64,000 nt of DNA from CAZAAW01 sp964483325 (GCA_964483325.1 CAZAAW010000001.1:124001-188000); one strand, 5' to 3'. Positions 51,363 through 62,744 are shown, counted from the stretch's first letter. Notes: generated from the sequence alone by a model not told the origin. Numbers and translations: made by a program.

Positions 51363-52259
51363 TCAAGCTGGCGGGATGGCTTGTCCTTCTAGCGGCACCC
51401 CAAGCCGTCCCGCCAGGTCCTGGCTGAACTGCCATGCAACGCGCCCGGACCGGGCGCCACGCGTCGTCGCCCATTCGAGCGCCTGCGCCGTCAGCGCCGC
51501 ATCGTTGATCTGCAGGCCGAAATAGGCTGCATAGCCGCGCACCATCGCCAGATATTCGTCCTGACTGCAGCTGTGAAAGCCGAGCCACAGGCCGAAGCGG
51601 TCGGACAGCGAAACCTTCTCCTCGACGGCTTCTCCCGGATTGATGGCCGTCGCCCGCTCGTTCTCCATCATGTCGCGCGGCAGGAGGTGGCGCCGGTTGG
51701 ACGTGGCGTAGAGGAGGACGTTTTCCGGCCGTCCCTCGATGCCGCCGTCGAGGGCGGCCTTCAGCGACTTGTAGGACGTATCGCCGCCGTCGAAGGACAG
51801 GTCGTCGCAAAACACGATGAAGCGGTGACGGCTGGCGCGCAGATGGCCGAGCAGCTCGGGAAGCTGCTCGATGTCCTCGCGGTGGATCTCGACGAGCTTC
51901 AGCGGCCCGTGCAGGGCACCGCCGGCGGCATTGATGGAAGCGTGCGCCGCCTTGACCAGCGAGCTCTTGCCCATGCCGCGGGCGCCCCACAGGAGGACGT
52001 TGTTGGCGCCCAGCCCGCGAGCGAAGCGCTCCGTGTTGTCGATGAGGATGTCGCGGACCCGGTCGATGCCGCGCAGCAGCGACAGATCGACCCGCGCCAC
52101 ATGCGCGACCGGCTGGAAACTGCGCCTGGGAGCGTTCCAGACGAAGGCATCCGCCGCGTCGAAGTCCGGCTTTACCGGCTCCGGCGGTGCCATCCGGGTG
52201 ATGATGGCGATGAGTTTGTCGAGGCGCTCGGCAAGCGAGATCGTATCGGAATCAGGCAC
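51363..52259 (-). CDS. DUF815-family AAA ATPase
   Basis: A 298-residue ATP-binding protein of the DUF815 family: Walker A in LLWGARGMGKSSLVKA (about 88-103), Walker B in FIVFCDDLSF, sensor region YATSNRRHLLPRDMMEN, and the family block LSDRFGLWLGFHSCSQDEYL. The fold is close to DnaA/DnaC-type AAA proteins. Function is unknown. It lies antisense to the pcm-nlpD/yajC run and is the only minus-strand gene between erpA and trmFO. Confidence 0.87.
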   Translation of the reverse strand: MPDSDTISLAERLDKLIAIITRMAPPEPVKPDFDAADAFVWNAPRRSFQPVAHVARVDLSLLRGIDRVRDILIDNTERFARGLGANNVLLWGARGMGKSSLVKAAHASINAAGGALHGPLKLVEIHREDIEQLPELLGHLRASRHRFIVFCDDLSFDGGDTSYKSLKAALDGGIEGRPENVLLYATSNRRHLLPRDMMENERATAINPGEAVEEKVSLSDRFGLWLGFHSCSQDEYLAMVRGYAAYFGLQINDAALTAQALEWATTRGARSGRVAWQFSQDLAGRLGVPLEGQAIPPA

Positions 52260-52349
52260 GGCGGAAATCGTTGCGGGGTCGGGTGTCGGGCTCGGTTAGC
52301 ACGGCAGTTCCCGGCCGCAAAGCCTTGGTCTTGCGCCGGCCTTCGCTGT

Positions 52350-52378
52350 TTGCCACCCCGCGGAGCCCTCGCTATAGT
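52350..52378 (+). promoter_or_regulatory. Sigma-70-type promoter of the yajC-secDF operon
   Basis: TTGCCA (52350-52355), a 17-bp spacer and TATAGT (52373-52378), each five of six to consensus, about 88 bp before yajC and pointing into the operon. This is the best promoter match I saw in the window. Confidence 0.7.
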
Positions 52379-52465
52379 CCGCGCCGCTTTGCAGGGTGCA
52401 GCGCCGGCCGATCCGCCGGGGCGCAGCCGCCGCCTGCTTCGATCCCCTTGAAGAGGAAATGACTG

Positions 52466-52810
52466 ATGCTGGTAACGCCCGCTTTCGCCCAAACTCCTGG
52501 TGGAGCCGGCGGCACCGAAATGCTTTTCTCGCTCCTGCCATTCGTGCTGATCTTCGTGATCATGTACTTCCTGATCATTCGCCCGCAACGACAGCGGATG
52601 AAGCAGCATCAGGAAATGATCAAGAACGTCCGGCGCGGTGACACCATCGTGACCAGCGGCGGTATCATCGGCAAGGTATCCAAGGTCACCGACGAGTCCG
52701 AGCTTCAGGTCGAGATCGCCGAAGGCGTCAAGGTCCGCATCGCGCGCGGCATGATCGCCGAGGTGAGGGCCAAGGGCGAGCCCGTCAAGGAAGACAGCGC
52801 CGCGAGCTAG
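52466..52810 (+). CDS. yajC: Preprotein translocase subunit YajC
   Basis: A 114-residue single-pass membrane protein that associates with SecDF and the Sec/YidC holotranslocon. Features: TM helix (about 18-38, EMLFSLLPFVLIFVIMYFL), the IIRPQRQRMKQHQEMI motif, and the small beta domain VRRGDTIVTSGGIIGKV. It is the first gene of the Sec accessory operon. Confidence 0.95.
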   Translation: MLVTPAFAQTPGGAGGTEMLFSLLPFVLIFVIMYFLIIRPQRQRMKQHQEMIKNVRRGDTIVTSGGIIGKVSKVTDESELQVEIAEGVKVRIARGMIAEVRAKGEPVKEDSAAS

Positions 52811-52822
52811 CGTGATCCGCCA

Positions 52823-53932
52823 ATGCCCTTCCACATGCGCCGGCGACTGCCCATGAATCATCTGGCCGCGCCGGCGGCTGTGCTGATGCTTGCGCTGCTG
52901 CCGTATCCGGTGAGCGCCGGGCAGGGCATCATGCTGGCGCAGTCGGGTGCTCCCGCCGCCGGCGTCTGCCTGGTCTACGGTCCTGATCGCGCCGCCTATG
53001 CCGGTCGTCGCCTCGCAGCGCTGGAATCGGATCTGCAGATGGCCCTGGCGGCCGAGCCGGCCATCGCCGCGACGGATATCGGGCGGGACGGGGAGGCGGT
53101 GAGCTTCACGCTGCAGGCGCCATCGGACGCGGATCGCCTTCAGGAGCGCCTGGCGCCGGCTTTGCAGCCCGAGGGCGGCCACGGCGATGCCGAGCTTGCG
53201 GCGACGATCAGCGAAGGAGCAGGGCGCATCGGCTTTGCTCCCGGCGCGCTGGATGCCGCAGCGGCGCGGATCGTCGCTGCGGCTCGCGATGTCGTGGCGA
53301 AGCGCGTCGAGGATTACGGCATCTCGGGCGACGAGGTACGGCTCATCAGCCGCAACCGGCTCGCCATCGCCGCCGCCGGCGTGACCGACGTCCAGCGGAT
53401 CGATGCCGTCGTCCGGCCAGCCGGAACGCTGGCCTTTCATCAGGTTCTGTCCGAGCCGGCAGGCCCGGGCGACCTCACGCCGGGCGCCGGGGAGATTGTT
53501 GCGGAAGGACAGGACGGTTCCGCCTACACGATTTCCGCCGAGCCGCTGATGGAGGGCAGGGACCTTGCCGAGGCGGATGCCGTCACCGACGCGATGACCG
53601 GCATGCCCGTGGTGTCGTTCCGCTTCTCGGAGGCCGGGACGCGCCGTTTCGCCGACATCACGGCCGCCAATGTCGGCAGGCCGATTGCCATTGTCATGGA
53701 TGGACGCGTATACGCCGCACCGATCATTCGTGAGCCGATTACCGGAGGCGCCGGCCAGGTAAGCGGCAACATGACGATGGCGGACGCGGAGACGATGGCG
53801 TCGCTGCTGCGCTCGGGCGCCCTGCAGGCGCCGCTGGCCCTGCTATGGCAGGGACCGCTGGAGTCCTGCGCACGGCTCAATGGGCCGGAAGACGAGGGGT
53901 CGGGCTCTGCCGGACCTGGCAGTGCCGGCTGA
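52823..53932 (+). CDS. Periplasmic SecD-ectodomain-like protein without membrane anchor domain
   Basis: A 369-residue exported protein (signal peptide ending about residue 32; an ATG at 52853 is an alternative start). It parallels the periplasmic P1 region of SecD: an RVEDYGISGDEVRLI segment like the SecD RVDELGTVEPSI helix, SAEPLMEGRDLAEADAV, VVSFRFSEAGTRRFADIT, NVGRPIAIVMDGRVYAAPII and SGNMTMADAETMASLLRSGA, each with a clear counterpart in the secD gene 42 bp downstream. It ends before the point where SecD's five further transmembrane helices begin. Two cysteines, near the mature N-terminus and near the C-terminus, could pair. A soluble or peripheral partner of SecDF is the natural guess; I know no described function. 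Confidence 0.82.
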   Translation: MPFHMRRRLPMNHLAAPAAVLMLALLPYPVSAGQGIMLAQSGAPAAGVCLVYGPDRAAYAGRRLAALESDLQMALAAEPAIAATDIGRDGEAVSFTLQAPSDADRLQERLAPALQPEGGHGDAELAATISEGAGRIGFAPGALDAAAARIVAAARDVVAKRVEDYGISGDEVRLISRNRLAIAAAGVTDVQRIDAVVRPAGTLAFHQVLSEPAGPGDLTPGAGEIVAEGQDGSAYTISAEPLMEGRDLAEADAVTDAMTGMPVVSFRFSEAGTRRFADITAANVGRPIAIVMDGRVYAAPIIREPITGGAGQVSGNMTMADAETMASLLRSGALQAPLALLWQGPLESCARLNGPEDEGSGSAGPGSAG

Positions 53933-53973
53933 ACTAGGATCGCGCCGCTGCGAGCGGCTTTGGAAAACCCTGG

Positions 53974-55581
53974 ATGCTTTATTTTTCCCGCTGGGCGACG
54001 TTCCTGATCATGGCCACCATCGTGGCCGGTCTCGCCGTCATCGTGCCGAACTTCTTTTCCAAAGAGACCGTCGACAGCTGGCCCTCCTTCCTGCCGAAGC
54101 GGCAGGTTGTCCTCGGCCTCGATCTCCAGGGCGGCTCCTATCTGCTCTATCAGGTCGATAGCGAGGACTACATCCAGAAGCGGCTGCGCTCGCTGGTCGG
54201 CGAAGTCCGCAACGCCATGAACCAGGAGCCGCGCATCGGCTATACCGGCCTCGGCCAGCAGGGGCGGGGTGTTCAGCTGCGCATCCGTGATCTCGCCCAG
54301 CTCGATCTGGCGCGCCAGCGCCTCACACCGCTGCGCAACGAGCTCAGCGCCAACCTTCTGGCGGGCGGCTCGGTCTATGAGTTCGATCTCACCGTCGGCG
54401 ACGACGGACTGGCCCGGCTGGCCTATTCGGAGACCGGCCTCAGCCAGCGCATCCGCGGCATCGTCCAGACCTCGATCGAGGTTATCGGCCGCCGCGTCGA
54501 CGAGCTGGGCACCGTCGAGCCAAGCATCCAGAGGCAGGGCGAGGACCGCATCCTCGTCGAGGCACCGGGCCTTGGCGATCCCGCCGCCCTCAAGGCCATC
54601 GTCGGCCAGACGGCGCAGATGACCTTCCATATCGTCCAGCAGCAGATTCCCACCGACCAGGCGGCGCAGTCGCGCCGGCCGGGCACGATCATCATCCCCG
54701 ATTCCAGCGATCCGACCATTTCCTACATGGTCGACGAGCAGCCGCTGATGACGGGCGAGGACCTGACCGACGCCCAGCCGGCCTTCGACCAGCGCAACAA
54801 CGAGCCGATCGTCAATTTCCGCCTGTCGACGGGCGGCGCGCAGAAATTCGCGCAGGTGACGCGCACCAATGTCGGGCGGCCCTTCGCCATCGTCCTCGAC
54901 GACAAGGTCATCTCGGCGCCACGCATCAACGAGCCGATCCTCGGCGGATCGGGCCAGATCAGCGGCGGCTTCAGCGTTGAGGAGGCGAACAATCTCGCCA
55001 TCCTGCTGCGCGCCGGCGCCCTGCCGGCGCGGCTGACGATCGTCGAAGAGCGCACAATCGGCCCGGGTCTTGGCGAGGACTCCATCCGCGCCGGCGAGAT
55101 CGCGGCGCTCATCGGTACGGTGCTGATCTGCGTGTTCATGTTCGTCGTCTACGGCTTCTTCGGCATCCTGGCGAACATCGCCGTGCTGGTGAACGTGGCG
55201 CTGATCTTCGCCATCCTCACCATGCTCGGGGCGACGCTGACCCTGCCCGGCATCGCCGGCATCGTGCTTACCGTCGGCACGGCCGTCGATTCCAACGTGC
55301 TCATCTACGAGCGCATCCGCGAGGAATTCAAAGGCGGGCGATCGGCTATCCAGTCGATAGACCTCGGCTTCCGACGAGCCCTGGCGACCATCGTCGACGC
55401 CAACGTCACGACCTTCATCGCAGCCGTGGCGCTCTATTTCCTCGGCTCCGGCCCGATCCGCGGCTTCGCCGTGACGCATGCCATCGGCATCATCACGACG
55501 ATGTTCACCGCCGTCCTTTTCACCCGTCTTATGGTGGCGACCTGGGTGCGCTGGCGGCGCCCGTCGGTCATCCGGCTCTAG
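53974..55581 (+). CDS. secD: Protein translocase subunit SecD
   Basis: A 535-residue RND-type subunit that uses the proton gradient to pull exported proteins across. TM1 (about 8-28), the P1 periplasmic head (about 40-340, with VVLGLDLQGGSYLLYQVD), and five C-terminal TM helices with GIVLTVGTAVDSNVLIYERIREE, where the Asp is part of the proton relay. Family length and motifs are normal. secF follows 18 bp later. Confidence 0.96.
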   Translation: MLYFSRWATFLIMATIVAGLAVIVPNFFSKETVDSWPSFLPKRQVVLGLDLQGGSYLLYQVDSEDYIQKRLRSLVGEVRNAMNQEPRIGYTGLGQQGRGVQLRIRDLAQLDLARQRLTPLRNELSANLLAGGSVYEFDLTVGDDGLARLAYSETGLSQRIRGIVQTSIEVIGRRVDELGTVEPSIQRQGEDRILVEAPGLGDPAALKAIVGQTAQMTFHIVQQQIPTDQAAQSRRPGTIIIPDSSDPTISYMVDEQPLMTGEDLTDAQPAFDQRNNEPIVNFRLSTGGAQKFAQVTRTNVGRPFAIVLDDKVISAPRINEPILGGSGQISGGFSVEEANNLAILLRAGALPARLTIVEERTIGPGLGEDSIRAGEIAALIGTVLICVFMFVVYGFFGILANIAVLVNVALIFAILTMLGATLTLPGIAGIVLTVGTAVDSNVLIYERIREEFKGGRSAIQSIDLGFRRALATIVDANVTTFIAAVALYFLGSGPIRGFAVTHAIGIITTMFTAVLFTRLMVATWVRWRRPSVIRL

Positions 55582-55599
55582 ACTTCAGGGATCGTATCC

Positions 55600-56556
55600 A
55601 TGCCGCTACGGATTATTCCCGATCATACGACGATCCCGTTCATGCACCTGCGGCGGGTTACATTCCCGATCGCCGTGCTGCTGACGCTCCTTTCGGCCGC
55701 CCTGTTCGTGTTCGTAGGCCCCGACTACGGCATCGACTTCCGCGGCGGCACGGTGATCGAGATCAAGCCGGTGACCCAGCCGGCCGACGTCGGCGCCATC
55801 CGCTCGACGCTGAACGGCCTCGGTCTCGGCGACACGCAGGTCCAGGAGGTGAGCGATCCCGGCGGCGGCAGCAACGTCCTGATCCGCATCGGCCAGCAGG
55901 AGGGCGGCGAGGAGGGGCAGCAGGCGGCGGTCAACAAGGTACGGGCGGCGTTCGGCGACACGGTCGAGTTCCGCCGCGTCGAGGTTGTCGGCCCGCGCGT
56001 TTCCAGTGAGCTGGCGCAGAAAGGCACGATCGCCATGCTCGCCACGCTGGCGGCGATCATGGTCTATGTCTGGTTCCGCTTCGAGTGGCAGTTCGCCATA
56101 GGCAGTATCATCTCGGCGCTCAACGTCGTCATCATGACGATGGGCTTCTTCGCCGTCTCACGATACGAATTCAACCTGTCGAGTCTGGCCGCCATCCTGA
56201 CGACCGTTGGCTATTCGCTCAACGATACAGTCGTCGTCTACGACCGCATTCGCGAGACATTGCGAAAATACAAGAGCCTGCCGATACCGGACCTGATCGA
56301 CAGGGCGATCAACGATACGCTGGCACGGACCATCGTCACCTCCGTGACGACCTTCCTCGTCCTCCTGGCCCTCTTCCTGTTCGGCGGCGACGTCATCCGC
56401 TCGTTCACCGGCTCGATGCTGTTCGGCATCGTTGCGGCAACGCTCTCCTCCATCTTCGTCGCGGCGCCGATCCTGATCTATTTCGGCCTGCGGGCCGAGC
56501 GGCCGGAGGCCGCCAAGGCGGCCAAGGCCCCGGCGGAGCCGGCCAAGACGAGCTGA
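55600..56556 (+). CDS. secF: Protein translocase subunit SecF
   Basis: A 318-residue partner of SecD: TM1 (about 25-45), small periplasmic domain with DYGIDFRGGTVIEIKP, and helices carrying VGYSLNDTVVVYDRIRE with the conserved Asp/Arg. The tail is Ala/Lys-rich (AAKAAKAPAEPAKTS). It completes the yajC-secD-secF core. Confidence 0.96.
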   Translation: MPLRIIPDHTTIPFMHLRRVTFPIAVLLTLLSAALFVFVGPDYGIDFRGGTVIEIKPVTQPADVGAIRSTLNGLGLGDTQVQEVSDPGGGSNVLIRIGQQEGGEEGQQAAVNKVRAAFGDTVEFRRVEVVGPRVSSELAQKGTIAMLATLAAIMVYVWFRFEWQFAIGSIISALNVVIMTMGFFAVSRYEFNLSSLAAILTTVGYSLNDTVVVYDRIRETLRKYKSLPIPDLIDRAINDTLARTIVTSVTTFLVLLALFLFGGDVIRSFTGSMLFGIVAATLSSIFVAAPILIYFGLRAERPEAAKAAKAPAEPAKTS

Positions 56557-56564
56557 CGGCGGTA

Positions 56565-56951
56565 ATGCGCGGCATCGTCATCCGCGCCGCGCATTACCCC
56601 GGCCGGGCGCCGCTCGACGCCTATGGCGCCGGCGGCTTCCGCTTCGCCGGCATGTCGCATCGCGGCTCGCTTCTATGCGTGCCGAGCGGCATCTACGGGT
56701 GGCCGCCCGAAAGCGCCGGCGAGATCGATGAGCAGTCGCTCGGCCGCGTCCTCGACGAGGCGGAGGAGATCGATGTCCTGCTCGTCGGGGCCGGGAGCCT
56801 GCCCTGGACCCTGCCGCCCGGCTTGCGCGCCGCGCTGAAGGATCGCCATATCGCCGCCGATGCCATGACGACGGGCGCGGCGGTGCGCACCTTCAACGTC
56901 CTCCTTGCCGAGGACCGGCGGGTCGCCGCGGCGCTCATCGCGGTCGACTGA
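56565..56951 (+). CDS. Mth938-domain protein (NDUFAF3 homologue)
   Basis: A 128-residue soluble protein of the Mth938/DUF498 family. It shows the family landmarks IDAYGAGGFRFAG-like opening (PLDAYGAGGFRFAG), HRGSLLCVPSGIYGW, IDVLLVGAGSLPWTLPP and AVRTFNVLLAEDRRVAAAL. Mitochondrial NDUFAF3, a complex I assembly factor, belongs to this family, and bacterial members are often encoded beside secDF. It begins eight bases after the secF stop and is followed by an NDUFAF6-like gene. Confidence 0.87.
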   Translation: MRGIVIRAAHYPGRAPLDAYGAGGFRFAGMSHRGSLLCVPSGIYGWPPESAGEIDEQSLGRVLDEAEEIDVLLVGAGSLPWTLPPGLRAALKDRHIAADAMTTGAAVRTFNVLLAEDRRVAAALIAVD

Positions 56952-56959
56952 GGAACGGC

Positions 56960-57811
56960 TTGGACAATTTCGGGCAGAGCGCGGCCGAGCTCCGCGAGCG
57001 CGATCGGGATCGCTACCTGGCCGATCTCTTTGCGCCCGGGCCTGTGCGCGGCCATCTTTTCGCGCTGCATGCCTTCGATGTCGAGATCGCCTCGATCCGC
57101 GACCGCGTCAGCGACCCGATGCCCGGGGAGATCCGGCTGCAATGGTGGCGCGACGTCCTTAGCGGCGTGACCGGCGCCGGCGGTCATCCGGTCGCCGAGG
57201 CCCTGCTGCAGACGATTGAGGCGCACGCCCTGCCGCTGCCGGCGTTCGAGGCGCTGCTCGAAGCGCGGACGTTCGATCTCTACGACGATCCCATGCCGTC
57301 GCTGACCGATTTCATCGGCTATGCCGGCGAGACGCGCTCGGCCGTCCTGCAGCTCGGGGCGGTGATCCTGGCGGGCGGCGAGAGCGGCGCCAGCGCCGAT
57401 GCCGCCGGCCATGGCGGGGTGGCCCTGGCGCTCATGCAGGAGATGCGCCGCCTGCCGCTGACGGCGCGGCGCCGCCAGATGGTGTTGCCGCAGGACGTGC
57501 TGCAGCGCCACGGCGTTGCCCTCGACGACGTCTTTGCCGGGCGCGCGACGCCGGCCCTTGCCGCGGCGCTGGCCGAACTGCGCGCTACGGTGCGGCAGCG
57601 GCTGCGACAGGGGGCCGAGGCTCTCGGCGCCGCTGCGCCGGCAGTACTGCCGGCCTTTCTGCCGCTGGCTCTCGTCGCGCCCTATCTGCGGCATCTGGAA
57701 CGGAGCCCGGACCCGCTGCGGGAGGGAGGTGCCGGCCTTGCGCAATGGCGCCGGCAATGGCTGCTGTGGCGGGCGGCGCGCCGCGGGCCGCGCGCCTATT
57801 CGGCCGCCTGA
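56960..57811 (+). CDS. Squalene/phytoene synthase-like protein (NDUFAF6 homologue)
   Basis: A 283-residue member of the squalene/phytoene synthase superfamily with RDRYLADLFAP, ALHAFDVEIASIRD, GEIRLQWWRDVL and ALALMQEMR. The two Asp-rich DDxxD catalytic motifs of true synthases are not preserved (the first reads FDVEIASIRD), which is the pattern of the NDUFAF6-type branch rather than a terpenoid enzyme. The start is TTG 56960, eight bases after the Mth938 gene. Its 3' end overlaps convergent trmFO by 16 bases. A role in respiratory complex assembly is inference from human homologues and context. Confidence 0.82.
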   Translation: MDNFGQSAAELRERDRDRYLADLFAPGPVRGHLFALHAFDVEIASIRDRVSDPMPGEIRLQWWRDVLSGVTGAGGHPVAEALLQTIEAHALPLPAFEALLEARTFDLYDDPMPSLTDFIGYAGETRSAVLQLGAVILAGGESGASADAAGHGGVALALMQEMRRLPLTARRRQMVLPQDVLQRHGVALDDVFAGRATPALAAALAELRATVRQRLRQGAEALGAAAPAVLPAFLPLALVAPYLRHLERSPDPLREGGAGLAQWRRQWLLWRAARRGPRAYSAA

Positions 57812-59190
57812 GGCAGGTCCAGCCAAGAGTCGAGCGCTGCCAGCGCCCTGGCGGAGATGGCGCGCTTGCGCGCCAGCGCCTTTTCCGCGCCGCGCAGGCG
57901 GCGGCCGTCCTGCGCCAGGGCGGGCGCCGGCGGAAACAGCCCGAAATTGATGTTCATCGGCTGGAACGAGCGGACGCCGCCTTCGTCGTCGCTGATATGG
58001 CCGCCGGTAATATGCCCGAGCAACGCCCCGAAGGCAGTTGTCGACGGCGGCACGGACAGCGGCTGCCCCAGCCGCTCGCTCGCTGCGAAGCGGCCGGCTA
58101 TGAGCCCCATCGCCGCCGATTCGACATAGCCTTCGCAGCCGGTGATCTGCCCGGCAAAGCGCAGCCGCGGCATGGCGCGCAGCCGCAACGTGCCGTCAAG
58201 GAGGCGCGGCGAGTTGAGGAAGGTGTTGCGGTGCAGCCCGCCCAGCCGGGCGAATTCGGCCTGCTCGAGCCCGGGGATAAGCCGGAAGATCCGCGTCTGC
58301 TCGCCGTGCTTGAGCTTGGTCTGGAAGCCGACCATGTTCCACAGCGTGCCGAGCGCGTTGTCCTGCCGGAGCTGAACCACGGCATAGGGCTTCTCTTCCG
58401 GCTTGTGAGGATTGGTGAGGCCGAAGGGCTTCATCGGCCCGTGCCGCAGGGTCTCCCTGCCACGCTCGGCCATGACCTCGACCGGCAGGCAGCCATCGAA
58501 ATAGGGCGTGCTTTCCCAATCGTGGAACGCCGTCTTGTCGCCCGCCAGAAGGGCGTCGACGAAGGCTTCGTACTGCTCGCGGTTCAGCGGGCAGTTGATG
58601 TAATCGGCGCCGGTGCCGCCCGGTCCCGCCTTGTCATAGCGCGACTGGCGCCAGGTGACGTCCGGGTCGATCGAATCGCGATGGACGATCGGCGCGATGG
58701 CATCGAAGAAGGCGAGGGAATCCTCGCCGGTCAGGTCGGCGAGCGCCCTGGCGAGCGCCGGCGAGGTCAGCGGGCCGGTCGCGACGATGACGCTGTCCCA
58801 TTCGGCCGGCGGCAGGCCGTCCACCTCGCCGCGTTCGAGGCGGACTAGCGGGTGCTGCTGGAGCGTTGCCGTGATCTCTGCCGCGAAGCCGTCCCGGTCG
58901 ACGGCCAGGGCGCCGCCGGCAGGAAGCTTGTGCCGGTCTCCCGCCGCCATGATCAGCGACCCGGCGCGGCGCATCTCCTCATGGAGGAGCCCGACTGCAT
59001 TCGTCTCATGATCGTCGGAGCGGAAGGAATTGGAGCAGACGAGCTCGGCCAGGCGGTCCGTCTTGTGAGCATCGGTGGAGCGGACGGGCCGCATCTCGTG
59101 CAGGACTACCGGCACGCCGCTTTGCGCCAGCTGCCACGCCGCCTCGCTGCCGGCGAGACCGCCGCCGACAATATGGACCGGGTCGGTCAT
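57796..59190 (-). CDS. trmFO: Folate-dependent tRNA (uracil-54-C5)-methyltransferase
   Basis: A 464-residue flavoprotein that makes ribothymidine-54 in tRNA using methylenetetrahydrofolate and FAD. The FAD-binding motif VHIVGGGLAGSEAAWQLA is at the N-terminus, followed by HEMRPVRSTDAHKTDRLAEL (split), LVCSNSFRSDD, CPLNREQYEAF, and ITGCEGYVESAAMG. TrmFO rather than TrmA is the rule in most alphaproteobacteria. The small secreted protein gene is six bases upstream on the same strand. Confidence 0.96.
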   Translation of the reverse strand: MTDPVHIVGGGLAGSEAAWQLAQSGVPVVLHEMRPVRSTDAHKTDRLAELVCSNSFRSDDHETNAVGLLHEEMRRAGSLIMAAGDRHKLPAGGALAVDRDGFAAEITATLQQHPLVRLERGEVDGLPPAEWDSVIVATGPLTSPALARALADLTGEDSLAFFDAIAPIVHRDSIDPDVTWRQSRYDKAGPGGTGADYINCPLNREQYEAFVDALLAGDKTAFHDWESTPYFDGCLPVEVMAERGRETLRHGPMKPFGLTNPHKPEEKPYAVVQLRQDNALGTLWNMVGFQTKLKHGEQTRIFRLIPGLEQAEFARLGGLHRNTFLNSPRLLDGTLRLRAMPRLRFAGQITGCEGYVESAAMGLIAGRFAASERLGQPLSVPPSTTAFGALLGHITGGHISDDEGGVRSFQPMNINFGLFPPAPALAQDGRRLRGAEKALARKRAISARALAALDSWLDLPQAAE

Positions 59191-59196
59191 TCGCCC

Positions 59197-59511
59197 TCAG
59201 TTATGCTGGTTCAGGACGCCCATGCCGAGATTGCACACTTCCAGAACCTCCGGTCCGAAGCGTGCGGGCTCCGCCATGATCGCCTCACAGCGCTTGCGCA
59301 GATCGGCCTTCTGGTCGTCCGTCAGGTCCTGGATGAAAAGCACGCGCGCCGCATCCTTCTGGCTACCGCTGAGATACTCCGCCAGGCGCCATTCGTTGAA
59401 ATCGATCGTGCCGAAAGGCCGTTCCGGGTCGATCCTGATGGCGGCCGTGGCAAAGGCGGAGGCGGACATAAAGGTGGCGAGGACGGCAGCGCCGCAGAAC
59501 ACCTTCTTCAT
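59197..59511 (-). CDS. Small secreted protein of unknown function
   Basis: A 104-residue exported protein with a signal peptide (to about 23, ASAFA). The mature part carries two cysteines (KRCEAI, LEVCNLG) that can form a disulfide, and a DLTDDQKADLRKRC helix. I recognise no family. GGGAGGAAAACA before the ATG is a strong ribosome site. It is followed by trmFO at six bases, so the two probably share a transcript starting in the gap that also holds the RNA candidate. Confidence 0.72.
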   Translation of the reverse strand: MKKVFCGAAVLATFMSASAFATAAIRIDPERPFGTIDFNEWRLAEYLSGSQKDAARVLFIQDLTDDQKADLRKRCEAIMAEPARFGPEVLEVCNLGMGVLNQHN

Positions 59512-59584
59512 TGTTTTCCTCCCATGGCAACTCTCGTCCTGCGTAGGCTCGCGCAGGCCGCGAGGTCAATCAAGTGTCATGCTG

Positions 59585-59746
59585 CAAAGAGAAACGCCCG
59601 CCGGGGGAGGAATCGGCGGGCGTTTCTCAATGTCACCGGCTCTTGGGGGAGGAATGCCGGCTGGGACACTTCGTACGGAGAGGGAGGAGAACTCCGCAGC
59701 GAAGGAAGAGAAGCGGCGCCTGAGAAGGGGAGAAGCGCCGCGTTCG
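59585..59746 (-). ncRNA. Candidate small RNA with four anti-Shine-Dalgarno hairpin loops
   Basis: Read on the minus strand, four stem-loops follow one another, each exposing a CU-rich loop complementary to ribosome binding sites. H1: 7-bp stem GCGGCGC/GCGCCGC (59735-59741 with 59713-59719), loop core UUCUCCCCUUCUC. H2: CGGAG/CUCCG (59692-59696 with 59676-59680), loop UUCUCCUCCCU. H3: CCGGC/GCCGG (59656-59660 with 59636-59640), loop core AUUCCUCCCCC. H4: perfect 15-bp stem (59614-59628 with 59589-59603), loop AUUCCUCCCC, followed by UUU, which can act as terminator. CTATCT (complement of 59753-59758) is a possible -10. The plan matches alphaproteobacterial alpha-r14/cuckoo-type sRNAs. It could also be processed from the uvrA 3' UTR. 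Confidence 0.65.
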
Positions 59747-59818
59747 ATGCCAAGATAGGAAGGCAGCCCTCCGGCCGCCATACCGGAGTTTGCATGACTG
59801 AACTGCGCATATTGCATT

Positions 59819-59835
59819 GCAGCATGAAATGCTGC
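59819..59835. repeat. Short palindrome after uvrA
   Basis: GCAGCAT-GAA-ATGCTGC, a perfect 7-bp stem with a 3-nt loop, 11 bases beyond the uvrA stop on its downstream side. No T-run follows, so it is a weak terminator candidate or part of the leader of the RNA candidate. Confidence 0.5.
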
Positions 59836-59846
59836 GCCGCAGCGGG

Positions 59847-62744
<2,898 letters not shown>

